Assembly: GCF_020740795.1 (NCBI RefSeq)
Contig: NC_067301.1
Location: forward strand, 2,108,001 to 2,172,000
DNA from: Apus apus
Lineage: Eukaryota; Chordata; Aves; Apodiformes; Apodidae
Reading direction: 5' to 3'
Length of the DNA stretch: 64,000 bases
Numbering within the stretch: position 1 is the first letter of the stretch; the number at the start of each line of letters is the position of its first letter. Of this stretch, positions 43,601 through 57,247 are shown one piece after another. The translations under genes and the position numbers were made by a program. The notes below the pieces were generated by a model, which did not search any database, was not told where the DNA came from, and saw only the letters and a list, made by a program, of their open reading frames with translations.

Positions 43601-46600
43601 CCCTTCTCAGAGCTGCACCTGCCTGGGCAGAAGCCAGATGTAATAACTGAGTATGTGGCTGAACTACTGAGTAAATCCACTGACCTCGTCAGAAAGAACT
43701 GGCCCTGCCACCAGACACGGTCCCTTGGAGCAGTTCAGTGACATGACAGCAAGACCAGCAACTTCCAAAACTACAGCAAACCACCACCAGTTGTGCTGTT
43801 TCTTTCCCCAAGCCCCAGAAGCAGGACTAAAATCTAAATCCTACAGGCATTAATTATGTGCTCCCTGAAGCACATGTCACCTTTCTTCCAGCTGAACCGG
43901 GTGTTGCCCAAGATCCAGTATTCATGGTCATCAAAATGGATTTCCCCGTTGGGTGGGAAGAAGGCATGGGCAAGCTCCCCAGTTGTCCCATCAAAGCAGT
44001 GGTGGATGAGAGACTCCAGGCAGTCCGTGTGGTTGATGGAGTAGAAGCCTTTGGAAAAAAGCAGCAGATTTAGTGTCTCCATCAGGATTAGCCCCCCCAG
44101 GACAGACATCTGTAAACTTGTGGTTTACTAAAAAAAAATATCTGTGGCATCCCACATTTTTCAACCTCCAGAACCACAAAAGGAAAAACAAATGCAAAGG
44201 GATTGTCAGGAATGATGGCTGTGGGATACAAACTGTGCTCAGCCCTGTGATGACCCCAGACTTGGAGCTCTTTCCAGTGGCCACGAGTCCATCTTTCAGG
44301 AAGAAACACTTAGCCCTTCTCGCAACATGACGTGAAACGTTTTTTATAAAGAAGTTGGCCAGTCAGGTGATGATCCTGGGATGTAATTTTTCCATTTTAA
44401 CCATAAATCAACAGATAAGCCTTCGAGCCAGAGCTGCTTGCTGTCTCTGACAGCACCAGGAGAGCATGGCAGTGTGCCCTGCACCCAGAGCTGCCCCAGG
44501 AAGGCCCATCACGTGCTGCAGCAGCATCACGCAACACGAGAGGGAAGAGCCTGTTGCGAAACGGGTCAGTCTGTTTATCTCAAAATTGCTGCCACCTGCA
44601 CAGGAAATGCTTATTTCACACAGACCATAAATCCTGGGGAGAATTTGCATCTGGGGTGGAGGCTGAGCATATCACACCTCAGCACCGACATCTTTCTAGG
44701 CCTGAGGAACACGGGAGGTAACTATGGAGCAGTGATGGAGGGGACAGAGAAAAATGGTGCTTCAACAGGATCAGTGGGAGGGAGCCTGAAACCATAAACA
44801 AGCTGGGATCTGTCACCTGCTCCTTGGCTCTGTGTGACCTTGGATAGGCCGTGTCACCTTTCTATATTGTTTCCATAGCTGTGGAATAGAGATAATCCTG
44901 CCCCAGTGGTGGATTTGAGGGTTAATTCTTGTCAGATACCTAAAGCTGATGGACTGAGAGCTTAATAGGAAGTGTTAATAATATTTTAATGTCTCCTTAG
45001 AGCAACTAAACACAGCTTCTCTACCTGACTAAAGGCAAAAGTCCTGGCCCAAGAGGCCCTGCTGAGCACACACAGCACAGGGGATCATTTGCTTCACTCC
45101 TGAAGCTTGTCCAGCCCCTGGTGCAGTGAGCACACACAGCAGTGTCCCCTCAGGCCCCCAGCCCCAGCACTCACCTATTTTCAGGTCACTGGGCAGGTGA
45201 CGTGGCACTTCCCTGAAGCTGAAGGGTGACACTTCACTCCACATTCGGAACGCAGCCGCCAGGCCCCTGCGTGTGTCCCGGGCACTCAGGAGGTTCCTTG
45301 GGAAGGACAGGATCCTGTGGGAACACACAACAGCCTCAGGAAAATGCTCCTCCCTTCTCAGCCTTCAGCTGAAGGCTCTCAAGGCTGCATTAGACAAGCT
45401 CTTAATAGGTTCCAAGCAGAAGTAGCTTGAATTAGATTTAATAATATTAAACATTAATACATTGATGTAATATTACAGTATTATCATTAACATTCATATT
45501 AATTAGCCAGAATATTTAATAAGGTCTCCACAGGGACTACTCAGTACATATTCTTTACAATCACATGTTCTGGACTATGGCTTTTGTCCCTCCTCAATAA
45601 CATAATTTCAGACATGGTTCTCTTGGAATCTTGTTTCTATCCTGGCATCTCCCAGCCTGTCGTGCAGTGCTGCTAGAAGAGGAAACAACTGCAAGTCAGC
45701 AGTGGGGAACTCCTTTTTGTAACACCTGGGCTACAGTGTGTGCACACGCTGAGTTATTATACTCTCAAGGCAGAAGGTTTGAAGGAGGGTTCCAAAGGAT
45801 ATCAAAGGTCTGATAGTAAAATGAGTGATTTGCTTTGAAAAAAAAAATCTCATGACTTGAGAGAGAGAAACTCAAGAGGGGGTTCTGCTTCAGCCACAGG
45901 TAAAGATGCAGCTGACCTGTGAGAAAACTACCAGTGCAGGGTGGCAGAACCCCTGTTTGCACCATGGAAATGTACAGATGGCTCCTAGAAGCTTACCTTG
46001 TCCCAAAAGAAGATCTGCATTCAGGAAATGCCTGCAGTGTAGCAATGGGGAAAAGCTGTGTGTGTTCTGCTATCCCCTCTGGCTGTGTTCTAGCTATGCT
46101 GCTTATGTTCTCCCTTCGTCCCAGCACATCCTAAAGGGAGCAGAAGGTTTCATATCAAGCCAGGCTGTTAACAAGTGCAAACCTGGACAATTAAGACTTA
46201 TCATGAGGCTCAGCCTGGGTGGGGTGAGCATGAAGGGAGACACATTCTGCTCTGTGTGAAGGAGCCAGGCTTGTGCCTCCCACTCCTCCTGGGGCTCACC
46301 AGCTGAACTAACCCCTGCTCTCCTGTCCTGACCAGCACTGCAGCCACCACCACCATACTTGGAGCACCAAGGCCAGGGACAGTGACAGGGAGACTCCTGT
46401 GTGACTGACAGCCTAACAGCTACCCAGAGAGGTGAGGTAACTGCAGCAAATGGAGGTAACCTTGCCAGTTATCTTCCCAGCCTGCATTTGGTGACCTCAG
46501 TTGAGACACTCCCTCCTGCTTCTGAGGAGAAGAAAGGGGTTAGCAGAGCTCTTGGACATATACAGCTGCTGCTGTCCTGCCCACCCCACTTGCCCTCCTC

Positions 46601-49303
46601 ACCCCAGGCAATCCCACTGCAAACACTGCTGGAAACCTTTTCCTTCCTGTTTAATGACAGAAACCTCTCCTGCCTGTTGCAGCCACAGAGCTGGAGTGTT
46701 GAGACACCCACACAGCTCCATAGTGATGTCCTCAGCTCAATGCCAAGAAAAACCTGCCCCACACACTGCTGCTGCCAGGAGCCACTTCCAAGTGCTGTCT
46801 GAGCTCCAGCAGGACCTGCCACTCCAGCCCTGGTGGTGTAACCATTGGGACTGCAGCTCTCCTGAGGGCAGGTCTGAGGCTTGTGCTTTAAAGCCAGGAG
46901 TGGCTGGAGCTAGCCTAGTCTCATTGACAGGACCTTTGTAATCACATCAGATGCTGAAAAAAATCAGATTTGGCTCCTGTGTTTCCAGGGAGGGACGAAC
47001 TCTGAGCCAGGAGTGAACAAGAGCCCTTTCTGCAGTCAAACCTCCAGGGCTCCTGCTGCTCTGAGCCTTCTGTGATGATCTGATGCCACCTGCCCGTGCT
47101 CATCTTAGGAAATAATTTCTAAGGGGATTCCCTGAACCTTGTTCTGTCTGCGCTCATGTTAGATCTCCTGAAAAACATGCCATTAATCTTTTCCCAGAGG
47201 GAAAAAAGCATCTTTCAGGATGCTGCATGTGCTTTTGTAGAAATACTTCCTACTGTAGAGTGACTTTAGCAGCTCTCCATTCACTGGCAGATGGATTAGC
47301 AATACTCATATGGTTAATATCTACACTCATGGCAGGAAAAACTCACTTAGAAAATACTCCTAGGGCTAGAAAGCAAGTCCATACTTGTACGTTAAGTTGA
47401 AGTGGTCCCATTTCAAGTGCCCTGGTGTGATGGTGTAGCGTCTTCTCCGCGCTGGAGGCCGAGGTGGGAAAGCAGGACTGTGCACAGCAGAGGCTTCATG
47501 ATGACCAGGTGATGTGGCATCTTCCTTGAAAGACAAAACAGGAGGTTGGAAGAGAGGGGAGAGACTGCAGGGCTGAACAGAAAAATTACCAGTTCAGGGG
47601 CATGTGGAAGCTGGGGAGCACAACTGGTGCTCCCGAAGGGGTGTCCAGGAGGCAGGAGGAGAGCATCAGCCCGGCAGTGCTTTGCCTGAGCAAAACCCAG
47701 ACAGAGCAAAGAGGAGCGACTCTGTGAGGAGTTCTTGGGGCAGGGCTTGGACCAGAGGGGCAAGAGAAGGAAGGGGGCAGCATTCCTCAACACGGGATCA
47801 CAGAGGATCAGTGCTGGAGGCTGCCTGCAGCTGCTGCACAGCTCCAGAGCAGGGCCCTGCAGCTGCTCCCCTCTCCTCCCAGAGCACAGATGGAGCAGGA
47901 ATGAGGCTTCTGGCCACGGTGAGCGCCATAGCTCTTCCTGGAAAGTGTTCATTTCCTTTCCACTTTCCTATTGCTCTCCAGCCTCACCAGAGAAGACATG
48001 AAATACTGGACAGATGAGGAAAACAGGCAAGCCTTTGTGCAGAAGGCTCTTCATGAAGCTGCACTGTGGATCTGAAATGCCTTCAAAATAAACAGGAGTC
48101 CTGGAAACCCTGGAGTGCATTTAAAGTCATCATACAGTAAAAGACATCACATTTCATGACAGGTCTGACTCAAACTGTAACAGCCTTTTAGTCCAGAGTT
48201 CTGGATGTAAAAGAATGGGACCCAGCACAGTTATCTGGAAGTCTGCCCACTCTGCATCCCCTTTTCGGGACTAAGACACTGATTCAAGGTCTCAAACATT
48301 CTAAAAGCCTGGGAGGTACAAGGAGAGGTGCTTCAGCTCTTAACAACTGCAGCAGACACCAGTATCTATAAAGGCAGACACTGGACAACATCCCTGCTCC
48401 ACATTGTTCACCCTGTGCAGTCAGACCTCCATTCATTACAACTCAGTGAAGTAAATCAATAGAATTAATTCCCCTCCCTCTGTCTCCTAGTTGTGAATTT
48501 CCCCTTTCATAAACTAAACAATAACACAACTCCGTGACTTAGTAGCAATTAATAAGTGCATAGAGAAGATTAGGGTTTTTATAAAATTAAAAGCTAAAAT
48601 TCAGCTAAAAGCAAAAACTAAGCTCAGGCTCAAGTCCCAGCACTTTGCTGCAGTTCCCCCTGACCAGCCTGCCCCAGCATCTTGAAAATGGACAGACTGT
48701 GAGTAGAGTGCATATCAACTCATCTTTTCTAGCCTTAATTCCCACTTTAGCCTCTGGAGTTCCCAGCAAAGCTCAGCTGCTGTGGAAATCACCATACAAG
48801 CATGCCACATCTCCTAGGCTGAGACAGCAGAGATACTCAGAACAGCCAGAGCTCTGAGGGCAGATAACCCACATCTTTTGTGTGTTCACTGTTTGGTTGT
48901 CAGCAAGCAGCACACACAGCCCGAATAATCTACTTAGGTGCATAATTACCTTTTAAGATCCTTTGCAAAAAGGGACTCAGCCATAAACAGATCTTGTGGC
49001 TTTAACAGTTGTGTACCTGTTGCTTAGACTGCTGCCTGAATGTATCTATCTTCTAAAAAGAACACACATGCACATACATTTGATGTTCCCACCCCCCTTT
49101 CATGCATTTCAGAATTAGATCCTTTCCCCTACCTGAATTTTCTGAACTGCAGCTCCAGCTGGATCTCCCACAATAGCCAGCAGAGCCACCACAGGGAACA
49201 CACACAAAAACCCCACAATGGTTCTACAGCCATTGCTCTTTTTCTTGTCAGCTGAGGGGAGGCTCTTCCTTCTGTCTGCAGAAAGTTGTTCAACTTGATC
49301 CAT
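40677..49303 (-). CDS. MMP23B: MMP23, type II membrane-anchored matrix metalloprotease, complete CDS
   Basis: Eight minus-strand exons: 49303-49133 (ATG), 47524-47385, 45314-45175, 44048-43881, 42704-42540, 42135-42025, 41671-41545, 40851-40677 (TAA). They total 1197 bases, 398 residues (human 390), with every junction in phase. Residues about 30-50 form the N-terminal signal anchor. RRRR at 83-86 is a furin-type site that in the family releases the catalytic domain. The zinc motif HEIGHALGLMH spans 219-229, including the Met-turn region. A six-cysteine ShKT domain (Cys 263, 270, 279, 290, 294, 297) follows, then an Ig-like C2 domain whose cysteines are in TFRCGQ and GTYTC. No hemopexin domain and no PRCGVPD cysteine switch is present, as is normal for MMP23. 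In mammals the ShKT domain blocks certain Kv1 potassium channels. The gene is convergent with CDK11. Upstream GTG codons extend the frame, but 49303 is the first in-frame ATG giving the expected anchor. Confidence 0.96.
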
Positions 49304-52300
49304 GTTGTTCTTTAGTGCCTTTTCTAGGGAGATGCAGCAGGCACTAAGACATGCTCTCCCCCAGAGCACATTGGTAATCCCTGTGCTCACAGTTGCATTT
49401 GGAGCAGTTGTGAATAGCCCTGCAGTAACTGCTGAAGTTGTGCAGAATCACTGGAGTTTCAAAAAGCCCTAAAAAAAAAAAAAATTGGAGAAAAAAAAAA
49501 AAGTAGACTTTACATTAAGCCTCTTTCCAATGTGCCAAAGATTCTCTCAGCCTCTGCCAAGTGGTATCATGTTACTGCAGCTGAGAGTTGGGCTGGCGGA
49601 GGAACAGCAGCAAAGTGAAACAAGCTGGGATGGACTTGAACTCTTTTTCTTAACTGACCGTGTCATCAGCAGGGGACAAATCTGCAGTTGTCAGCTTTAT
49701 GTAATGAGAAGAATTGGAGGAGGGGGCAGAAGAAGGGAATCCAGAAGCCAGCATCACACCCTTGGAATGTTTTGTGAGGGATGCTTAACGCTAGCAGAGC
49801 TGCCCTTTGTCAGGGACTGTCTGCAGGAGCAGAGTTAGGAATGAGAGGGGAGAGAGCACAGAGGGCTTCTCTGCTGGGGAAACGCTGCCCAGGGAGTTTA
49901 CACACTCAGATAAAAGGAAACAGCAACTCCCATGAAACTTCACAAGCGACCTGCAAATTTCTCGTGTCCTCGGAATCTTCAGAATTACACTGATTTTGGG
50001 TACCTCAGCTTGAGACTGCCCTGGAGAAGTGGTCAGTTGGTTGAAGCTCTTTGGTTCCTGAAGGCATCTCCAAGCTGCATCTGGGAAGTCGATTCAGGAC
50101 TTTTTTAAAAAGCTTACTCAGAAATTGTCAGGTTTTCAGAATTAGCTGCACTTTTCTCTCTGGTCACTAAGCACTGGACACTCAGCACTCCTGAGGTGTC
50201 CTTAGCTGAGGAGCCCTGAGCAGGCAGAGGAAAAGGAACTGTGCAGTCTCCTCAGTTTATACTGGCTGGCAACAGAACTATCCCCTCCCTGCCCTTTGCT
50301 TGTGAAATGCTGAAGCATTTCAAAGGTTTCAGAAACTTTTTGCACTTTTAATAATGAAAAATGGTTAAATTTTATTTTCTTTCCCTAATGCACATTGAAA
50401 CTTGTGGCATTTTATAAGTTTCATGTATTTTCAGACTAAAGTTGGCCAGGAGCTTTTAAACAACTTGGAATGACCAATGTGTCTGTGTAGAATTTCAGGA
50501 CACTTTTTCAATTTTCACTGAGTTCCCACCTGGAGAAAATATGTTTCCTGCTGAGTTGAAAAAGTGCAGTGGTTGTTCAGGTAACCAGGAAAGGATAGAA
50601 TAAGGAGTAATATGGAAGTTACAGGTAGAATTACACAGGAAAGCTGGAACTAGGAGGAAGAGAAGGAGCAGAAGGCAAGGGTCAGGGCTGGAACTCCTGT
50701 GGACCACAGCACTCCACTGCAGCACTCTGAAATACTGGCAGGTCTCAACTGTCAGCCACAACTTTCTAGGGATAGTTCCACCTCTTCCCCAATAGCACAG
50801 CTGGCAGGATGAGATATGGCTGTGCCTGAGCATTGAAAAGTGCTTTGTTTGGAGCTCCAAAGAGTGGTGCAGACACACTTCCATTTGTGGTTTAACCTGC
50901 AGACCACAGCAGGCAGTGAGAACCCGGGAACAACTGTTTCCCTAAACGTACCAGGGTCTCAAATCCCCTCAGCCAGTTTCTGTCAGAGCCTGTAGATGAG
51001 AACACATCTGCAGAAAGATTGAGAAGGGAGCCTTGAAGTGAAAACCTGCCTTGGAATGAGGCTCAAAAAAGTCAGCCAAGATCCCTTCTCCAGTAAAGCA
51101 GGACTGGCTCAGAAGGAAAATCCAAACACAGTGCTGGAAGAACACTGAGTTTCAGTCCCAGAACTGTGTTGCAGCACCAAGTGCACCCACCTCCCATATG
51201 GCCAGAGAGAGTCAGCAGAGTGTGACAGGGGTTTCACCTCTGCACTGTTACACACACCCTCTCCTCTTGCAAGAGTATCTGAGCATATCCCAGCCTCTCA
51301 GAGCACCTCATCTCACACCAGCCTGAGGACAGGAAGGCAGTGCTGCTACCTGCACCTGGCAGGTTAGGACCATCCTGTGCTGGATTTGCCTGAGGTCAAG
51401 CAGGACCCTGGAGTCTTCCAAGCACCCAGTTAGTGCCTGTTTCTGAAGGTGACTACACAGAGCTGAGTTTTAAAGCATAGATTGAGAACTCACACAACCA
51501 CCCAGCCTGAGGAACCAAGATTTCCTTTGTCCCAGTGTAAAGAAAGTAACACTGTTGTAAAATACACCTCAGCTTAGATAGCCCCTCTAAAGTCAGTGTC
51601 TAGAGCCTTGGTAAAAGCACATTGGAGGAGGTCAGAGTTTCCCAATACTTGGCAAGCAGAGTCAGATGAGGAAAGCTCTTAAGCTGAGGTATCCAGAACT
51701 TACAGATGCAGCTCGTGGAGCTAAGGGAGACACATGAACTCAATGTTGTGCACACCAACAGTGCTGCTGATAAAGGCACTGCACATCTGGACTCTGGAGC
51801 ACAAGCTCTGGCCAGAATCCTCAGGGCTGCTGCTGATAAAAAGCAACATTTCATACTGTGGTGGTTAAATTTCAAATGCAGCTCTCTTCTGTAGATATTT
51901 TAAGGATTATAAGGACCACGGGGCACATCTATTGACATTTCATGGCTGTTCCCAGCCCTGGGCTAAGAATATTATGGCTTTCCCAAGAGATAACTTGTGC
52001 TTAAAGGACTTTCAGATGCAGCCACCAGTAGCCTCAAATCCACAGCAGTTGTCAGAATTTAAGCCTCTTTCAGATGCTTCAGACCAACTCCCTAAAATCC
52101 CTTCTGGCAGCCAGTGTTGCTCTTTGCCAAGGGCAAGAAGTTAGTCAGGACTCTGAAGTCTCTTCCAAGAGCTGGAAACACTCTCCATGCTTTATGAGGA
52201 GCCCCTGAAAGGATGGCTTTTACACCAGTGCAGAGAGCTGCTGCTGTGACTTCAGAGTTCTGCTGAATTTGAGAGGTCTCAAGTGCGGATATTTGGTTTG

Positions 52301-55300
52301 GACTACAGAAGGGAACTGTCATCCTGACTATATTTGGACAGAAAAATATTCCTGGCTTTGGTTTCTGCAGTGTCTGAAAGCAATGGAACACATTACAGTT
52401 TGAGGGAAGCCATATGGTGTCATGGGGAAGAGGAGAGGGGGCAGGGGACAGAACTGATTTTGCTTTCTCTTCATGCTGCCAGCAGCAGGGACCAGGACCT
52501 GGACATCATTTGTAGGGATCTTCAAAGCAAACAGACAGGGCTGCAGATCCTGAGATCTTTGGGTGCAATAAATGTCATAGGAAAAAGCAGGCTCTGAACA
52601 GCTGTCAGAAGGGAATGGATGTTGCATAAAACCTCCAATGGTCAACTAGAGACTGGAGAACATAAGGGATGGGATCATTTGCACGACACAGCCCACTTTC
52701 CTTGTCACAGTACCTCAGTCTCTCTTTGCTCTTTCCAGTCTTAATTGCTGAAATGTTTAAAGTGGGGCTGCATCTAATGCACAACATATGGCTGCATTCC
52801 CAAGGGCAGGTTTTAGCACAAAATTAAACACTTCCTCACTTCCACAGATTGTTCTTAGCATTTCTCTCCTCCCTTTTCTTCAGCATGGCTCACATGCAAT
52901 GTTACTTCCAGCACTGCTTCCAGAGGGTCCTATCTGTTACAGTTGCCACATTTAAGAGGAATGTCAGCCCTGTGCAGCAGGCCAGGAAGCACAGTGCATT
53001 CACCTCCCAAGGATGATGCAAGAACAATCTGTTACACCATAACTGACCCCATCTTGACAGGTGCTACACAGAGAACAGCCACTCGTGCTACAACTGCAGC
53101 CACCTGAGGATCCAAAGCTCACCTCACCTCTCAAGAAACCTCTTAATGATTCATGGGTGAAGTGCCTATTTTTCAGTGTTGGAACAAACTGCTGGCATTA
53201 GCTTCCTCTGCTGTGAACTAGGAGTTCTGCATGGAGGTGAGAAGTCAGGGAAAGGAGAACCTAACATCTGACTGAGCCTGATGGCTCAAGGCATCAGTGT
53301 TTCATCTCCAGGGCTCCTGCCCAAATCAGGCCACCACAGGGGAGGGGGGAGTGGAGGCAGCTGAATGTGATTTACCACATCTTGGCTCCTCGGTGGCCCA
53401 TGTGAAAAGAATTAGCAATTCCTCATATAGCATTTATTTTAAAAAGCACTTACTTATTTATCCCTTCATCTCACAACTTGGGGAGAAAAAGAAAACCAAA
53501 ACAACCCAACATTCTTGCATGGTTCCTGTGGGAACAGCAGTTAAAAGTTGTACTTTTTCAGTGGGTCATGGACTAAAAAGGATTTTATCTGCTGAGAGCA
53601 ACACTCCCCAGGGAGAGGGAGAACAAGAATATTCGTTAGTCTTCAAGCATTCTCCCACTTTCTGTCATGCAGCCCCTCGTGATCAGCATCTGCTGATGTT
53701 CCTAGAAAAAAATCCATGGTCTGCTGAATAGCAAATGAGCTGAAAACAAGGGCTTGCTCCAGCTGGCAAAGAACATGGAATATTTTGCTGAACTGTCAAT
53801 TTGGAGCAGCAGCTCAGAGAAGTGACCTGGAGTCACCAAAGAGGGAGGGTCCTGACCCCAGCCAGAAGCTCTACAGTGCAGTCATGGCCACAGAGAGAGT
53901 AGAATTTCAGGAATTAAATGAGGGAGAAATTTTTCTCAATACACAGATAGTAAAGTGTGTCCAAAACACAGAAAGAATTGCTTCCCTGGGTGGGCATATA
54001 TTTGTTGGGTTTGGTGGGTTATATTAATGATCTATAATCCCTTTGTGGATCCACCAATCCTCCTGAAATTCTGGGAGCAGCACAGACTAGTGGGAACATA
54101 ATCAAAGGAGAGATGGGTTCTTTTCCTGACTCTGCCTTTTGACCAACTGTCTGCTCCCTCAGTCTCATGCTGTCTGTACAACACAGAGTTTTGGCCCCAC
54201 TTCCAAAGGAAGTGCTTTGGAAACCCTGGTTCTGAGGGTGAGGTGAGCTGCCATCTTATCTTTCAAGTTTTACACCAGAAAGACTCAGCAAGATCTTTTC
54301 CTGTTGAAACCATTGCTGCATTTCAGGAGATGGCAGAAGTGAAAACAGGGAGCTCCCCAGCTTGTCTTTGGAAGAACTCAGTCTCATTTGTGGCAGACCA
54401 ACTGGTTATAAACATCAAGCAGAAAATTACTCACTAGCCACACTAATTAACTAATGACAATATTTGTCTTTTGTCCCTAAAGGAGCATTTGCCTACAGCT
54501 CTAACATCTCCTCTCTTCAGCCCTTGCTGTTTCTATAACCAGCAAGAATACCCACGGGCAGCAAAAGGAGAAAGGGAAGGAACAACTCCCCCCACCTAAC
54601 CCCATTTCATCCAGCATGGCACTCCCATCAGCCCCAAGTCACTCTTTGACCCTGGCCCTCCATGGAAGCAGGTTTATCAGGAAAGACAAAACAGCAGAAC
54701 CTTCCTCACTCCTCCAAAGCCTCAGACTCCCATGGAGCTGAGCCTGTCATGGGAGGCAAAGTTTGCCAAAATCATACCTGGCGCACAGGGGCATCTGCTG
54801 GAGTTCTCTTCTCTCTTGCTCCTGTGGCTCCACTGACCACCTCGTTTCTTCTCTGTTGTGGTGCAGCAATTCCCTTCTTCTTACTAGGAAAATGAAAGGG
54901 TCAAAGTGGTGCTTAACAGCTCAACTCTTGCTCCTCAAAAGCAATCACAGTGGGAACAGGGCAATGAAGGGATATACTCCCAACCTGAAAGCTGTGTTTA
55001 CAGACCATTTCTGTAGTTCTTAAGCAGGTATATTCTGCTGGGCAAAAACCTCATCTCTTAACTAGGCCCCAAAATGAATTTCAGATATCAAAGATCTTGA
55101 AATGGAAATGCACTTTAAAAAATGTAAAACATGAAACTGAGGGGAGCTGCTCCTTCCCTACAAAATCTCTTTGCATTAGCCAGGAAAAAAGATAAATTGT
55201 CTCCATTTTCTGCAACAGCTGCACAGCTTGCACGTTGAAGGCTGCAGCCTTCCTACATTTTTTTTCCTTCAGGGAGAATACTCACTTGGAAACCTCTCTT

Positions 55301-57247
55301 CATTTAGTATCCAAAGAAATTGTTAAAAAATGAAGCAGGTGCTCCCTTTTGGTTTTGTTTTTTCTCCCGAGTAAACTGACACCTTAAGCATAAGAGAGGA
55401 GAAAAACAACAAACATGGAACAATTTGCCACCTCAGTCCCCAGGTGCCAGCACACATTTGCACACACATTTACACTTAACACACATGATAAAGCATTGAT
55501 TGGTTTTACCTTCAGTGAGGTGCTTTTGGATTGGATGCAGAGGTTTGTGAAACAGGTGTATTTCAAACATTGCTTCAGCCTGGAAAATTAATCCCTGGCA
55601 CCAAATAGTGGTTAAAGCAGCTCTTAAAGATGGCTCAGTCCTGTACTTTTTGAAAACAGCCTTTGTACAGCACTCTTCTGGTGCTGCCCTGCCACGATAC
55701 AGCAAACGTTTAGGGAAATGTCTGGTTTATTCCAAAGGAATTTACACTAATATGAACTTATAATAAATAAATAAATTAGTATCTGCACCTCTCATTTTTA
55801 CCAAAGCTGATTCTGAAATTAAACCAACCACATAATTTAAGGGTTAAATCTGATCCACAGCTTGAAAAGATCCACTGAAACTGTAACAGCCTCAAGTGAA
55901 TTTCTGACAGAGATTATCTACAGAGGGCAGAGGTTGTGACATCAGACTTTCTTACAACACCAAGAGACTATGAAGTAATAAATATTCTTGTAAGTACCAT
56001 ATATTTCAAAGTTATGCCTTTAGAAGATCTGCCACCTCTTTGCTAATGAGCAAAGCTAGCAGAGGAACACACCATTTTTGTCTGGTTTAAGCATGTCTAG
56101 CAATAGGTCACAAACAAGATTTGTGCATAATTGTGTCATTAAAGATACACCCCCCACAGGCAGACACAAATGGGGACACACACACACCCATGGCACACCA
56201 GTCCTACAGGCTGCCACTTCCACCAACAGGTACTGTACAGGATGGACTCAGAAGATAATACTTGTTCAGTCAGACAGTTGGAAAACAATACAGCTGGATC
56301 CACATTTCAGCTACTGTTTGTACATTCACTTTAATGCTCAGGAAAATATATATTTTATTAAGTTTTGCTGCAAAACAAAAACAAAAATGAAATCCCTTTT
56401 TCTCAGGTCTTAATTATTACTATTTATTTTTCTTTACACTTTGATTGGAGTATTAACACCTGCCTTTGGCATTATGGATAGAAAGCTCAGGAGTCTCTGA
56501 ACAAACGATTGTGCCAAAAAAAAATAATATGGAAGAAGAGTGTCACTTAGAGGTTAGAAATAGTTGTTGTAACAACATGTTTTCTCCAATCAGTGTTCAC
56601 TGCTTTTTCTCTAAGGCACACACTCTGTCTTGTAGGACCCCATGACATCCACGTTTGTCACTGTCAGTCCAAGTTCTTGCTGAGCTCAGAAGTACCAGCA
56701 GAGGACACGCTGTGGTGGGACATTACCTCCCCAGCACTGAAGGGCAGCTGGGAGAGCTGACATCATGACCCACCTCCTCTGGGACCTCCTCACTGAAGTG
56801 CAAGCACATGCTGTGCTGTGGGTCCATCCTCCAGCAGCACCTCCTCCAGAGCAGTGCCAGGCTGACACTGCAGGGCGTTGGATGTGATGCAGTCAGTGGA
56901 GCTGGATGCCCTTGGAGACGTCTGCACGTGCAAGTCTGCTCACCTCTGGTCTGAAAGTCTCTCCTGCCTCCAGCACAGGTCAGTGTTCTTCACTTCAGGT
57001 CTTTTTGATGGATCAGCAGCACGAGGTGAGGGGGCTGCCTGCCCTCACTGCTCCTTGGCCTTATGACATTGTAAGCAGAGGGGACTCCTGCCCCCTCTGC
57101 CCAAGTCACATCAGTTATTTGCTTCCCTCTCTTTCAGGGTGGCTTTGCAGGCAGCCAAACACCTCAGCCTGACTAGCACTTCTCAGCTAAAACGCAAACA
57201 AAAAGTAAAGGAGGGAGGAGGGGATGGGAAGGGCAGCAAGCACATCC
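49304..57247. other. gene-poor spacer between MMP23 and MIB2 (MMP23 5' flank, MIB2 3' UTR)
   Basis: About 8 kb without a supported coding exon on either strand. The left end should hold the MMP23 5' UTR and promoter, but there is no CpG island to mark it. The right end, from about 56.4 kb, is probably MIB2 3' UTR. An A-rich run at about 49470-49502 and an (AATA)n patch near 55760-55775 are simple repeats. No transposon that I can name was seen. Confidence 0.5.
56423..56428 (-). terminator. MIB2: candidate MIB2 poly(A) signal
   Basis: Plus strand TTTATT is AATAAA on the minus strand, about 820 bases beyond the MIB2 stop codon. A second copy lies at about 56354-56359. Either could end the transcript; neither can be confirmed from sequence alone. 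Confidence 0.3.

Noticed and set aside
46401-46941. overlapping plus-strand open frames of 133 and 146 codons and a minus-strand frame of 117
   Set aside because: They lie in an MMP23 intron, have Ser/Leu/Cys/Gln-rich composition without family resemblance, and conflict with each other.
47413-47952. 179-codon minus-strand open frame
   Set aside because: Its downstream end is an alternative frame of MMP23 exon 47385-47524. The true frame there reads RRRRYTITPG; the rest is intron.
53297-53731. 144-codon plus-strand open frame
   Set aside because: No recognisable domain, no splice-site context and no neighbouring exon of the same character; chance open frame in the intergenic interval.
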